From NCBI GenBank assembly GCA_963975425.1, contig CAXBGS010000006.1:248001-312000 (forward strand): DNA of 64,000 nt, given 5' to 3'. The DNA comes from CAXBGS01 sp963975425 (GTDB taxonomy: Bacteria; Planctomycetota; Planctomycetia; Pirellulales; Pirellulaceae). A program made the position numbers and the translations under genes. The notes beneath the pieces are model-generated. The model was not told where the DNA came from. It saw only the letters and a list, made by a program, of their open reading frames with translations, and ran no database searches. This document shows, piece after piece, positions 1 to 10,401 of this stretch (the first letter of the stretch is position 1; every line of letters begins with the position of its first letter).

Positions 1-3000
1 GGGAATCCCTGCCGCGATGTCGAACGCGATCAATCCGCGCCGTAGTGTATCGGACTGTTCCAGGGTCTTGCCGGTAAAGAAGTACTGACCTGCGCCATTG
101 GCAACCGATCCGTCAGCCCGTTCGTAAAGCGTTGCGTCTTTGCTAGCCGACAAGGTTGCCGCTTCAACCTGTGCGGCTTCGACGGTGACCGTGACCGTGG
201 CTGCGGGCGACGATAGCTGGCCGTCGGTGGCCGTGTAGGTGAAGGTATCGGATCCCGTAAAGCCCGCGTTGGGAGCGTAGGTGAACGAGCCGTCGGCGTT
301 CAGTGTCAACGTTCCATCGGTGGGATTGGATGCCACGCTAGCGGTCAGATTGTCATTGTCGGGATCGGAGTCGTTGGCCAACACGCCGCTGGCCACGTCG
401 ATCGTCAGAGTCGAGCCTTCGCCCGTTGAGTAAACGTCGTCGGCAGCCACCGGTGCGGAGTTGACCGTACTGACGGAGATGGAAACGGTGGCAACGCTAG
501 ATGTTAGTTCCGTGTCACCGGCGGCGTAGGTGAACGTGTCGGTACCGGTGAAGCCGGCGTTAGGTGCGTACGTGAACGAGCCGTTGGAGTTGAGCGTCAG
601 TGTGCCATTGGCGGGATTCGATACCACCGTAGCCGTCAAGTTGTCATTGTCGGGATCGGAGTCGTTGGCCAACACGCCGCTGGTCGCGTCGATCGTCAGC
701 GTCACGTCTTCGTCAGTCGAGTAGACGTCGTCGGCCGCCACCGGTGCGGAGTTGACCGCGTTGACTGTGATCGTTGCGGTTGCTTCACCAAACGATGGCT
801 CGTCGTCGCTTGCTCGATAGATGAACGAGTCGGTTCCGGTAAATCCTGGGTTGGGTGTGTAGGTGAACGAACCGTCGGAGTTAAGCGTCAGTGTGCCGTT
901 CGACGGATTCGATACCACGGAGGCCGTCAGGTTGTCGTTGTCAGGATCGGAATCGTTGCCCAACACGCCTTCTGCGGCCGAGACATTGAGTGCATTTCCT
1001 CGATCGACTTGATAGGAATCGTTGCGGGCGACAGGAGCGTTGTTGCCCTCGGTCGGCATGATGTAGGTTACAAATAAGCTTGGTCGAGTCGCGGGATCGG
1101 GGCTCTCGCTGCTGTCGAACCGCTTCGCCGAAATCACCGTTTCATCGCCGATCAACATCCAGCCGAAGTTCTGCGAGGGGTTGTCCAGCCAATTTTGGAT
1201 GCTGGCCGCCAGTTCAGGAGAATTCCACTGGAAATACTCGCGAGTATCGCCCACCGATGTCGTCGCGAGTTGCGTCGGGTCAAAGTCGCCGCCGGGTGTG
1301 TTCCAGAACGCGGACGGGAATTCGCTGTGAATCCAGGTGGCATCTCCCGGAGCTGGCGCGGTCACGTGCGCGCCGCCTTCCTCGCCGGTTTGATCCGTAC
1401 TCCCTTCGTTCCAATCCGTGGTGACGCGATGAAGACTCACGTCGTAAGGTTGGACAATGGTTCGCGACATGTAAAGTCGCAGCGTGGCGTCGGTGATCGT
1501 CGCGCCCTCAGGGATACTGGAGGCGACATCAAAGGCAACCAGCCCGCGTCGTCGCGAGTTCCCCGGCTCGGCCGTGCGCCCGGCGAAGAAATACTGACCG
1601 GAGCCGTTGGCATTGCCTCCATTGGGGTCTTCATACAGCGTCGTATCCTTGAACGGCGTCAACGTCGCCGTCGCAGCTTGCCCGACGGTGACCGTCACGG
1701 TCGTTGGACTGGAAGACAGCGAGCCGTCGCTGGCCGAATATGTGAAGCTGTCAGCCCCCGTAAAACCGATGTTGGGGGCATAGGTGAACGAGCCATCGGA
1801 ATTGAGCGTGAGTGTACCGCCGGTCGGATTTGAGATGATAGCGGCCGTCAGACTGTCGTTCTCTGGATCGGAATCATTCGCCAACACGCCGGTCGCCGCT
1901 TCAATCGCCAGCGTCTGGTCTGTTCCGGTCGAGTAGGAATCGTTCAAGGAGGAAGGCGCGACGTTGGTCGAGTTGACCGTGATCGAAACGGTCCCGACGT
2001 TCGATGTCAACGAACCGTCGCCGGCCCGATAAGTGAACGAGTCCGTGCCAACAAAGCCCGCGCCCGGTGCATAGGTGAACGAGCCATCGGCGTTGAGCGT
2101 TAAGGTGCCGTTACTTGCATTCGACACGAGTTCGACGGTCAAGTTGTCGTTGTCTGGATCGGAATCGTTGTCCAAGACTCCGGTAGCGGCATTGACCACG
2201 AGCGTTCGCCCTTCGTCAACGGAATAGTTGTCATTCAAACTCGTCGGCGCGGTGTTTGTTGCGTTGACCGTGATCGAGACGGTGGCGACGTTCGACGATA
2301 GATCGCCGTCATTGGCCCGATAGGTGAAAGAATCGCTTCCTGTAAAATTGGCGTTCGGCGTGTAGCTAAACGAGCCGTCCGAATCGAGCGTCAGTGTGCC
2401 ATTGCTTGGGTTCGACACCACTGCGGCATTCAGGCTATCGTTGTCCGGATCGGAATCGTTGTTCAAAACACCCGTCGCGGCATTGACCGTAAGCGTTTGT
2501 CCCTCGTCAACGGAATAGTTGTCATTCAACGCCGAAGGCGCACGATTCGTTGAGTCAACCGTGATCGAAACGGTCGCGGCACTGGAGAACAGTTTTCCGT
2601 CGTGGACGCGATAGGTAAACGAATCGACGCCCGCAAAGTCAGTGTCGGGCGTATAAGTAAACGAGCCATCCAGGTTCAACGCCAAAGTGCCGCCGCTTGG
2701 ATTCGACACGACGGTGGCGGTCAAGCTGTCATTCTCTGGATCGGAATCGTTTGCCAACAATCCTTGATTCACGGAGACGTCTAGTGTGCTTCCCGCGCTC
2801 GCCGCAAATGAATCATTGTTTGCCGCCGGTGCCGTGTTCGTATCATTGGCGGCGACGGTATACGTGACGCTCAAGCTTGGCCGGTTCGCGGCATTGGGAG
2901 CCTCTCGGCTATCAAATCTCTTCGATGAAGGTTGCGTCTCATCTCCGAGAATCATCCAGCCAAAGTTGCCGGACGGATTGTCGATCCAAGACTGCACATC

Positions 3001-6000
3001 GGCAATCAATTGCGACGACGACCAACTGTAGGAACCGACTCCGGCCACCGAGGTCGTTGCACTGGCACCGGCGAAGAAATCGCCCCCAGGGGTACTCCAG
3101 TTCGAGGACGGGAACGCGCTGTGAATCCATGTGGCATCGTTGTTTTCCGACGGGGCACCAAATCCTTCGCCGTTTGACGCGCCTTCACTCCACGCGGTAG
3201 AAACGCGATGAAGCGCCACATCGCTAGCACCGAAATTCGTCTTCGACATGTTCAATGTCAACTCGACGTTGGTGATTGTGGCTCCTTGAGGCACTCCGGC
3301 GTCGGCCAGGTCAAACGCGATCAGACCGCGGCGCAGCGCATTGTTGGTGCGATTCGTTGTTCCGGCGAATAGGCCGGGACCGGAACCATTGGCGACCGCG
3401 CCGGTTGGATTTTCAACCAACGTGGCATCCTGACTGGGCGAAGCGCTGACCGTGAACGATTCGCTGTTGGTCACCGGATTCACGGTGATCTGCACGGTGC
3501 CAGTCGAAGAGAGGCTGCCATCACTCGCCGAGTAGCCAAACGTATCGGTGCCGGTGAAGCCAGCGTCGGGAGAGTACGAGAACGAACCATCTGCGTTGAA
3601 CGTCAGTTGGCCGTTACTTGCATCCTGAGTGATTGATGCGGATAGGTTGTCGTTCTCAGGGTCAGAATCGTTGTTCAACACTCCGTTGGCCGCGTTGACC
3701 GCAAGCGTCTGGCCTTCAGTAACGGAATAAACATCGTTGCTTGCGATAGGTGCGGAGTTGGTAGAAGTTCCCGACACGGTGATCGAGACGGCGACAATGC
3801 TCGACGACAGCACACCGTCGCTGGCCCGGTAGTTGAACGTATCGACTCCCGTAAAGTTGGCGTTTGGAGCATAAGTGAACGAGCCGTCCGCGTTCAGAGT
3901 CAACGTTCCGCCCGTAGGACTTGATTCCAAGATGGCGGTCAAACTGTCATTGTCGGAATCTGAATCGTTCGCCAATACGCCTTGCGATGCCGAGATGTTC
4001 AGCGTACTACCTTGATCCGTGCTGAACGTATCAGCGTTTGCGCTCGGCGCGATGTTGGGATTGTCGGGCGCCATCTGGTGGTCAAGTCCGTCATCGACGA
4101 TTTCGCTGGCTGCCGTATCCGCTTTCTGACCGGCGGGAATGAACCCTTCTGGCGATTTCCCGCGGTTCGCCTCGACAAAGTTGCGAAGCGCGATCGGATC
4201 GTACAAATCGAACGTCTGCAATCGTGCCCAAGAAGCTGCGGCGATGGCGGTCGAATTACCGGCCCTTGGCGTAAGAATCACTCCCGTATCCGTGCCGCCA
4301 TCGATGACGAACTGCTCCAACTTGCTGATGTCTTCGCTACTCAAACGCGTTGGGTTGTAGCTGATCCAGACGTGCCCGTGTTCGAGATTGTGCAAGAGGT
4401 CTTCGTCTGGCTGTTCCGTCTGATACACGCCCGTCGCGCGAGGCGTGATCGAGTCTCCTTGTCCATCCACCAAAAACCCGTGATGCGGACCGTAAGTCGG
4501 CGGATTGCTATAGCCGGTGTAATCGACAGCCGTCGTGACGTGCGTTGCGGTCAGGGGCGGTGCGCCGGGTTGAAGATCCGTGCGAATTCCCAGCACCCCA
4601 GCGTCCTCGAACGAACCGGGCGTTACCTGTCCAAACGGTGTGTTGGGAGGATCGGGATCATCGACTTCCGTCACCGTCACCGTGACGGTGGCAACGTTCG
4701 ACGTCAGTCTTCCATCACTTGCAGTGTAAGAAAATGTGTCGGTTCCAATGAAACTGGCATTCGGTTCGTAAGTGAAGGAGCCGTCTGAATTCAGAGTTAC
4801 ACTACCACTTCCAGGCTGTGCAACAATGGCAGCAGTCAGCGCATCGTTGTCCACATCGGTGTCATTCACCAGAACTCCATTCGCTGCCGTCACCGTGAGC
4901 GTACCACCTTGCTGCGTCTCAATGCTGTCGTTGTTTGCAACGGGTGCGTTGTTGGTATCCGTCGGGACGTCGCCGCTGCCGTTGCGGATGCTCTCGGCGA
5001 GATCCGAATCTCCCGCAGCCTCTTCGGCGATTGCCAACATTTCCCGCAGCATCACGGAATCCGATGGAGACGAGGCGAAGAACCAGGCGATGCTCATGTA
5101 ATCAAGTTGCAGTCCCCGCTCGCCAAAGTTGTTCCCCGCCAACTGCTGACCGCCGGCCAACATGAGGTTGTCCATCACGCTGTGCGAAGAACTCGTCCCG
5201 TTGGCTGAGTCCTGGCCATCGACGAGAGCACCCGATTGCCGCTTGGCAATCTGATAAGTGCCGGGTTGCAATTCATCGAACATGTAGGCGCCGCCCGCGT
5301 CCGTGAGCATCGACTGCTCGACCTCCGCCCCTAAATCGGTGGTGCCCGTCAACGTGATCACGACGCCGGGTATACCGCCCTCGAACGACTCGCGAACATT
5401 GTTGTCGTTGGCGTCGAGGTAGACGAATCCAGACAGGCTTCCAGGCGCAGATTCATCGACGACGTTTACCGTTACGGCGACCGGAGCAGCCTCATTCGTT
5501 CCGTCGCTGAGCGTGTAGGAGAACGTATCGGTACCCCGGAAGTTGGCCGGCGGCGTGTACAGCACGCTCATGTTGTCCGTCGCGATCGTCACCGTTCCGC
5601 TGGTCGCGTTGGTGTCGATGGCAGCGACCGTCAACGTCTCGCCCGGAAGATCCGAGTCATTTGCGAGCACGTTGAGCGTCGTGTTGGACGTGTTTTCCCT
5701 GACGGTAAAGGAATCAGCGACGGGAGTAGGAGGGTCGTTGGTCGGGGGCTGGTCGTCGGCATCGACGGTCACAGTAACCGTTCCCTGGCTGGTCGAGCCG
5801 ATCACGCCGGTGCGGTCGCTAACCGTGTAGGTAAAGGTCTCGGTACCGCTGAAATTGGCACCGGGCGTATACAGCAGGTTGTCGCCGTCACCGCCGATCG
5901 TGACCGTGCCGCCCTGGCTTGCTGTGCCGACGCCGGAAATGCGAAGCGTCTCGTTCGCGCTGCCCACGAACTGATCGTTCACCAAAACGTCCAGCAAGTT

Positions 6001-7539
6001 ATCGACGCTGCCTTGCACTAAGTCGGTAAAGAAGTCGTCGGCCGCCGTCGGTGTCGGGTTACTGACCGCAAAGTTGCCGAAAACGATATCGTCAAAAACG
6101 CGACCAATTTCGACGTCCAACGTGAAAACGTCCGGGGTCAGCGGCGCGGTTTGGTTTTCCCAGGGTACCGTCACTTGACGGATTGTGTGCGTACCGGCTT
6201 GCAGAAACAGCGCGTAATTTCCGTTGCCGTCCGTGACTGCCGAAGCTTCGTCTGCGTCGAGATCGCCGTTACCGTTGGCGTCGCTAAAAATCGTTCGGCC
6301 GGCAAGACTGGCTTCGCCATTGTTCAGCACGCCGTCTTGGTTCTGGTCCGCGAAGACCTGCCCGCGCACGGTCCCGTCTCCGGAGACCGATTGGATCGCA
6401 ACCAACTCGCCCGCTGGTGTGTATGGCACTTCGTCAAATTCGGGAAAAAGGGTGTCGCCGCCGTTGTCGTTACTCCGATCGACGTCCACTGTTGTGAAGC
6501 CGACGATCTCGTTGAGCGTGGAGTTGGCAACTGGTTGACCATCAGGAGTCGCCGTGCCCAGAGCGACAGCGAAGACCGTGAAGCCTCGATCGTCGAGATG
6601 CGCATTGTCCGCGGTGTTGAAAAGGAACCCGCTGGTCAACCCGTTGCGGCTGGCGACGCCTGCAAGTGTGCCATAGCTATTCGACCGGTCACCAGGACTG
6701 CGCTCGCTGGCGATCGCGTCAAGCTCTGGAATAAAGCGGCTGAAGTTGTTCGGCCCAAACCGTAACGGACCTCGAATATCCAGTAGTTCGGTGGTCGTCA
6801 AACTGGTGGGACGAAAGCCGCCTCCCAAGAGCGCGAGGTCTGGGACCGAACGGTGCAGAATTGTACCGTCATACCCGCGTCCGTCAGCGCCGCCGTTGAC
6901 GTAATTCAGGAAGTTATCAACCGCGATCGGCGCTTCGTCGGCCAACAGCTCCAGCGGGATGCTGCCGGCATTGGTGTCGAAGCTGATGACCGGATTGGAA
7001 CTGTAGACCAGAACGATGTTGTCGTTGTCATGCACTTGGTAATCTGCAAACCCGCCCTCGACCTCACTGCCGTTGACGAACATCTGCAGCCGGTTGTCGC
7101 CATCGACGAGATTGCCCAACAACTGTGTATCCGACAATGCGATCGTTGATGGGCTACCAGACGCAGGGTTTGCATCCCAGGACTCAAAGACGTCGCCCAA
7201 CTTTACGAAGTCGTTCAGCGGCGCTTGTGGATGAATGTGGACTGCACCCGCATCATCGTGTACGTGAATATCGGCTTCTCCCGTCGCGGGGTCGCCTGAA
7301 CCAGCAGGTATCGTCACCTGCTGGGAATTGACGTAGATCGAAAGGCTGGCGGAAATCTCAAAGTCATTGAGGTCGTAGGCCGGGTCGCTGGGATGCGGCC
7401 CATTGTCCGCATTGAGCAGTTGTCGCGATTCAAGTGACTCCAGCCGAGGCTTGAGCAGCTGCGGGGTCCGCCGCTCGCGGTCGGACCGACCGAGAAGCCA
7501 ACGCAGAAGGTTTCGAGAGGTGCGGCGATCTCGTTTCAT
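1..7539 (-). CDS. Giant secreted cadherin-repeat protein with cyclophilin-like and DUF3105-like domains (3' end beyond window)
   Basis: The frame is open from an ATG at 7539 to position 1, giving 2,513 codons with no stop in the window. The N-terminus is basic (MKRDRRTSRN) and leads into LESLESRQLL, the LEPR-xLL motif of planctomycete giant surface proteins. Residues about 50-175 are a His/Asp-rich region (HVHD). Residues about 175-385 resemble a cyclophilin-type prolyl isomerase (NFLNYV, YDGTILHR, GGGF). Two SdrD-B/collagen-binding-like modules lie near 6090-6360 and 5200-5450. About twelve modules of roughly 95 residues (N-A-P-x-A-x-D...VLANDSDPxND...GSFTYxP) are cadherin/tandem-95 repeats. 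A DUF3105-like domain (GPHHG, HNLEHGHVW) lies at 4080-4630. DNRLRE/CBM96-like domains lie at about 2830-3470 and 1040-1680, with a partial one at 1-180. It is probably a cell-surface or exported adhesin. The domain names come from visual recognition. Confidence 0.93.
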   Translation of the reverse strand, partial: MKRDRRTSRNLLRWLLGRSDRERRTPQLLKPRLESLESRQLLNADNGPHPSDPAYDLNDFEISASLSIYVNSQQVTIPAGSGDPATGEADIHVHDDAGAVHIHPQAPLNDFVKLGDVFESWDANPASGSPSTIALSDTQLLGNLVDGDNRLQMFVNGSEVEGGFADYQVHDNDNIVLVYSSNPVISFDTNAGSIPLELLADEAPIAVDNFLNYVNGGADGRGYDGTILHRSVPDLALLGGGFRPTSLTTTELLDIRGPLRFGPNNFSRFIPELDAIASERSPGDRSNSYGTLAGVASRNGLTSGFLFNTADNAHLDDRGFTVFAVALGTATPDGQPVANSTLNEIVGFTTVDVDRSNDNGGDTLFPEFDEVPYTPAGELVAIQSVSGDGTVRGQVFADQNQDGVLNNGEASLAGRTIFSDANGNGDLDADEASAVTDGNGNYALFLQAGTHTIRQVTVPWENQTAPLTPDVFTLDVEIGRVFDDIVFGNFAVSNPTPTAADDFFTDLVQGSVDNLLDVLVNDQFVGSANETLRISGVGTASQGGTVTIGGDGDNLLYTPGANFSGTETFTYTVSDRTGVIGSTSQGTVTVTVDADDQPPTNDPPTPVADSFTVRENTSNTTLNVLANDSDLPGETLTVAAIDTNATSGTVTIATDNMSVLYTPPANFRGTDTFSYTLSDGTNEAAPVAVTVNVVDESAPGSLSGFVYLDANDNNVRESFEGGIPGVVITLTGTTDLGAEVEQSMLTDAGGAYMFDELQPGTYQIAKRQSGALVDGQDSANGTSSSHSVMDNLMLAGGQQLAGNNFGERGLQLDYMSIAWFFASSPSDSVMLREMLAIAEEAAGDSDLAESIRNGSGDVPTDTNNAPVANNDSIETQQGGTLTVTAANGVLVNDTDVDNDALTAAIVAQPGSGSVTLNSDGSFTYEPNASFIGTDTFSYTASDGRLTSNVATVTVTVTEVDDPDPPNTPFGQVTPGSFEDAGVLGIRTDLQPGAPPLTATHVTTAVDYTGYSNPPTYGPHHGFLVDGQGDSITPRATGVYQTEQPDEDLLHNLEHGHVWISYNPTRLSSEDISKLEQFVIDGGTDTGVILTPRAGNSTAIAAASWARLQTFDLYDPIALRNFVEANRGKSPEGFIPAGQKADTAASEIVDDGLDHQMAPDNPNIAPSANADTFSTDQGSTLNISASQGVLANDSDSDNDSLTAILESSPTGGTLTLNADGSFTYAPNANFTGVDTFNYRASDGVLSSSIVAVSITVSGTSTNSAPIASNDVYSVTEGQTLAVNAANGVLNNDSDPENDNLSASITQDASNGQLTFNADGSFSYSPDAGFTGTDTFGYSASDGSLSSTGTVQITVNPVTNSESFTVSASPSQDATLVENPTGAVANGSGPGLFAGTTNRTNNALRRGLIAFDLADAGVPQGATITNVELTLNMSKTNFGASDVALHRVSTAWSEGASNGEGFGAPSENNDATWIHSAFPSSNWSTPGGDFFAGASATTSVAGVGSYSWSSSQLIADVQSWIDNPSGNFGWMILGDETQPSSKRFDSREAPNAANRPSLSVTYTVAANDTNTAPAANNDSFAASAGSTLDVSVNQGLLANDSDPENDSLTATVVSNPSGGTLALNLDGSFTYTPDTDFAGVDSFTYRVHDGKLFSSAATVSITVDSTNRAPSALNDNYSVDEGQTLTVNAATGVLNNDSDPDNDSLNAAVVSNPSNGTLTLDSDGSFSYTPNANFTGSDSFTYRANDGDLSSNVATVSITVNATNTAPTSLNDNYSVDEGRTLVVNAATGVLDNDSDPDNDNLTVELVSNASNGTLTLNADGSFTYAPGAGFVGTDSFTYRAGDGSLTSNVGTVSITVNSTNVAPSSLNDSYSTGTDQTLAIEAATGVLANDSDPENDSLTAAIISNPTGGTLTLNSDGSFTYAPNIGFTGADSFTYSASDGSLSSSPTTVTVTVGQAATATLTPFKDTTLYEDPNGGNANGSGQYFFAGRTAEPGNSRRRGLVAFDVASSIPEGATITDATLRLYMSRTIVQPYDVSLHRVTTDWNEGSTDQTGEEGGAHVTAPAPGDATWIHSEFPSAFWNTPGGDFDPTQLATTSVGDTREYFQWNSPELAASIQNWLDNPSQNFGWMLIGDETVISAKRFDSSESPDPATRPSLFVTYIMPTEGNNAPVARNDSYQVDRGNALNVSAAEGVLGNDSDPDNDNLTASVVSNPSNGTLTLNSDGSFTYTPNPGFTGTDSFIYRASDDEPSFGEATATITVNAVNSAPVAADDVYSTDEDVTLTIDATSGVLANDSDPDNDNLTATVVSNPANGTLTLNSNGSFTYAPNAGFTGTDTFTYAAGDTELTSSVATVSISVSTVNSAPVAADDVYSTGEGSTLTIDVASGVLANDSDPDNDNLTASVASNPTDGTLTLNADGSFTYAPNAGFTGSDTFTYTATDGQLSSPAATVTVTVEAAQVEAATLSASKDATLYERADGSVANGAGQYFFTGKTLEQSDTLRRGLIAFDIAAGIP

Positions 7540-8046
7540 GACTTTTGTTGGTGCATGGGTTGCTTGCGAAGCCGCAGCGCTCAAGTGACAGGGAATGAGG
7601 CGAAAAGGAGCGGGCTTGGGCACCTAGGAAACGCGGGGCGCCAGAAACAGACAAGCAAAACGGGTTGGATGTCCTTATCGATTCTGAAGTTCCCTTGGGC
7701 GACTCAGATCCGCATACCCCGAAGGGTATTCTGGTTCATTGGGACCAAATCGTCAATTTGTCGGCGTTCGGTGAGCATTCCTTCGTCAAAACTTGGGTTT
7801 TTGCTCCGATCTTCTCTGTTTCCCCCCCCAGATCCCCGAGAATCGAGGCGAATGTCGCAACCGGAAAGCTTGGGATGGAGTGCTGTCGTGACGCCGTCCG
7901 GCAGAGAAAAAATGAGGCACCTAGGTGGCTTTCGGCGGATTTTCCGAATAGGGGGCATTTTTATTCCAGATAAGCTATAGCGATTACGCGGGTCGTGCCG
8001 ATCACAACGGATGTATGTATCTGTTCGGCCAACGGGAGCTTTCGGC
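7540..8046. other. Intergenic region between divergent genes
   Basis: This stretch of about 500 bases separates the giant minus-strand gene from the BBP7 gene. It should hold both promoters. I see no convincing coding potential, RNA gene or repeat; short frames here lack ribosome sites and look random. Confidence 0.6.
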
Positions 8047-9546
8047 ATGTCATTTCGGCGAGTTCGTTCCAGCAAACTCGCTTTGCTGCGGCAACCAATT
8101 CGTATGCTGACTTTGGTAGGCATCGCGTTGTTGGTCTGCGACCAAGCGATGGCGCAAACCCACCGAGCGGGAAGCTACCGAGGACGCCGAGCCGCCGCTC
8201 AGAAACCCGAAGTCATGCGATGGCGAGTTGTCCCAAAGAAACGAGCTGTCTCGAAAAAGGACGAAACGAAACTCCCGCAGTACCCCGACGATTCCGTCTC
8301 GCAGGCCGAGTATCAGACCGAAGTGATCGCTGCTGACATGGGCGAAGTCTATTTTGACGAGCCGGTCTACATCGAGTCCAGCGGAATCCAGTCCAGCGGA
8401 TGTGATGACCTGCCACCCTACAGCGACCTCTACTCGCCGTTGCGCGAGTGTGTGGACCCCCGATGCACCCGCCGCCGATCCACCGGTGCCTACAACCGGC
8501 TCGTCGGTCGGGCGGAGTATTTACTCTGGTGGACATCGGGGATGGACGCACCCCCGTTGGCCACCACAAGCCCAACCGGCACCGCACAAGACCAAGCCGG
8601 TGTGCTGGATCAACTCGGTACCAGTGTGCTGTTCGGTGATGATGCATACAACGATCGCAGCCGCTCGGGCGGTCGATACACGATCGAAATTTGGAACGAT
8701 GATTGCCGCAGCCAAGGCTGGGAATTCAGCTACCTGTCCCTGGCCAACGAAACAACCCGTTTCTCGGCATCCGACGCCGACCGCAGTATCCTGGCACGAC
8801 CGTTTTTTAATCAAGCCACCAATGCCCAAGACGCTCGCCTGATCGCCTTTCCCGGTGTGGTCGATGGCAGTTTGAACATCGACCTAAGCACCGACTTTCA
8901 GTCAGCGGAAGCTTTGTACCGCTGGACGGCACAAGGGTCCACGTGCGGTCGAATGGAGTATCTATTGGGGTATCGGTTCGCCGAACTTGACGACGGAATC
9001 TCGATCGCGGATTCCACCCTTTCGCTCGCCGGTGCGACTGCGGGAACGACGTTTGATTTGGTGGACCGATTCGATTCCGTCAATACATTCCACGGTGGGC
9101 AGTTCGGAATCGCCTGTCATTGGCAGCCGAATCGTTGTTGGTCGATCGACCTCCTTGGCAAGTTGGCCTTGGGGGCAACGCAGCGCGAAGCCGATGTGAC
9201 GGGCCGCACGCTCGTTTCCACTGCTGCCGCAAACACCGAGAACACGGGGGGGCTTCTGACGCAGGGGACAAACATCGGATCGTACAGTTCGGATAACTTC
9301 GCGACGATCACCGAGTTTGGAGTCACAATAAATCGTCACTTCAACCAAAATCTCACGGCGAACTTCGGCTACACGTTTCTCTACTGGAACGACGTTTCGC
9401 GCGCGGGCGACCAAATGGACCTTAATGTCAACCCCAGCCAGATTCCTCCGGGCACATTGGTTGGGCCGGCGAGACCCGCCTTCGACTTCCGATCGACAGA
9501 TTTCTGGGCACAGGGGCTGCGATTTGGTTTGGAGCTAAAGTTTTAA
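8047..9546 (+). CDS. BBP7 family outer membrane beta-barrel protein
   Basis: The protein (499 residues) has a signal peptide ending near a DQAMAQ motif. This is followed by a basic low-complexity stretch and the BBP7 hallmark RAEYLLWWTSGMDAPPL. The rest alternates short aromatic-rich strands and ends in Phe (FGLELKF), as outer-membrane barrels do. BBP7 is a planctomycete-specific family of unknown function. I chose the ATG at 8047 because GGGAG sits 8 bases upstream and the signal peptide then starts correctly; an in-frame ATG at 8011 lacks a ribosome site. It stands alone between the giant gene and the VanZ-like gene. Confidence 0.88.
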   Translation: MSFRRVRSSKLALLRQPIRMLTLVGIALLVCDQAMAQTHRAGSYRGRRAAAQKPEVMRWRVVPKKRAVSKKDETKLPQYPDDSVSQAEYQTEVIAADMGEVYFDEPVYIESSGIQSSGCDDLPPYSDLYSPLRECVDPRCTRRRSTGAYNRLVGRAEYLLWWTSGMDAPPLATTSPTGTAQDQAGVLDQLGTSVLFGDDAYNDRSRSGGRYTIEIWNDDCRSQGWEFSYLSLANETTRFSASDADRSILARPFFNQATNAQDARLIAFPGVVDGSLNIDLSTDFQSAEALYRWTAQGSTCGRMEYLLGYRFAELDDGISIADSTLSLAGATAGTTFDLVDRFDSVNTFHGGQFGIACHWQPNRCWSIDLLGKLALGATQREADVTGRTLVSTAAANTENTGGLLTQGTNIGSYSSDNFATITEFGVTINRHFNQNLTANFGYTFLYWNDVSRAGDQMDLNVNPSQIPPGTLVGPARPAFDFRSTDFWAQGLRFGLELKF

Positions 9547-9693
9547 CGGGCCAAGACTTGAACCTAACAACGTTTTACGACACTCATGCACGAAATGGGG
9601 TGTCGAAACCTTTGAGACGCGAAGAATCGTCGTGAAACCAGCATCTAAACTTACAAACTAAATCAAAGGAGCATTGAATCAAGGGAGCTTGTG

Positions 9694-10089
9694 ATGCAGG
9701 CGATCATCCCACTGGCTCGAATGGTCAGTGGACTCTACCTAGCTGGGCTATTGTTCGTGCTGCTGTTCGTCGGCAATCCGTTGAAGTTTGTCGATGACCC
9801 GCAGTTCGTTTCCGCATACAAAACGGTCGAACCCGGATTACATGTGGGACTGTTTGCGGGCCTCGCATTCTTGGTCGCGGCGTCGCAGTTGCGAGTGCCG
9901 TTCATGGTGCAAGCCGGATTGCTCACGTCGCTTGCCGCCATCAGCGAGCTGGTTCAAATTTGGTTGCCCAACCGCACGCCACGCATGGGTTGCTTTATCG
10001 AAGACATCATTGGCTTGGCTATCGGAGCCATCGTGTGGTTCATCTTTCTTGATTTGATCACCACGCTGAATCGTGTGCGACGAGGATAG
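9694..10089 (+). CDS. VanZ-like family membrane protein
   Basis: This 131-residue protein has about four hydrophobic helices. It shows the VanZ-like pattern of a Glu in a late helix (SELVQIWLPNRTPR), then an acidic residue and a Gly-rich final helix (IEDIIGLAIGAIVWFI). VanZ itself gives low-level teicoplanin resistance, but most family members have no known role. GGGAG ends 6 bases before ATG 9694. An overlapping GTG at 9691 is too close to the ribosome site. Confidence 0.75.
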   Translation: MQAIIPLARMVSGLYLAGLLFVLLFVGNPLKFVDDPQFVSAYKTVEPGLHVGLFAGLAFLVAASQLRVPFMVQAGLLTSLAAISELVQIWLPNRTPRMGCFIEDIIGLAIGAIVWFIFLDLITTLNRVRRG

Positions 10090-10104
10090 ATCAAACAATC
10101 CTCT

Positions 10105-10323
10105 TCATCGCGGATGCACTTTCGCAGGCGGTTGCATGCGTGCGTCGTCGGACGGCTCGGCCGCGTCATCAAATCCGACTAACTCGCCTCGTAAGATCGT
10201 GACTTCGCGTGGTGCGTCGATCGCAAGTACGACTCGTCCACCGCTTGAGCGATGGATCGTAATCGTCGTGTTCGTTCCCGGCAAGCAAATCGACTCACCT
10301 GGTTTGCGTGATAAAATTAGCAT
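10105..10323 (-). CDS. csrA: Carbon storage regulator CsrA
   Basis: The 72-residue protein begins MLILSRKPGESI, the canonical CsrA start. It continues with the beta-sheet core (VVLAIDAPREVTILRGEL) that forms the RNA-binding dimer. CsrA binds GGA motifs in mRNA leaders and controls translation or stability. The C-terminal tail (FDDAAEPSDDARMQPP) is longer than in E. coli. The gene points away from the VanZ-like gene and follows the zinc-ribbon/receiver gene on the same strand, about 78 bases downstream. Copies of CsrA are common in planctomycetes. Confidence 0.92.
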   Translation of the reverse strand: MLILSRKPGESICLPGTNTTITIHRSSGGRVVLAIDAPREVTILRGELVGFDDAAEPSDDARMQPPAKVHPR

Positions 10324-10401
10324 TCTTTCGTCTCCAAAGTTCTGATTTTTTTGTTGGAACGCCAGCAGAGATGCTCGAACCGACAGTTCGTTTGGAAATC
10401 G

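Noticed and set aside
1195..1833. A plus-strand frame of 212 codons, and others such as 3982-4788 and 6151-6765
   Set aside because: They lie opposite the giant minus-strand gene, whose frame is unbroken and full of recognisable repeats. The plus-strand products are Arg-rich and low in structure.
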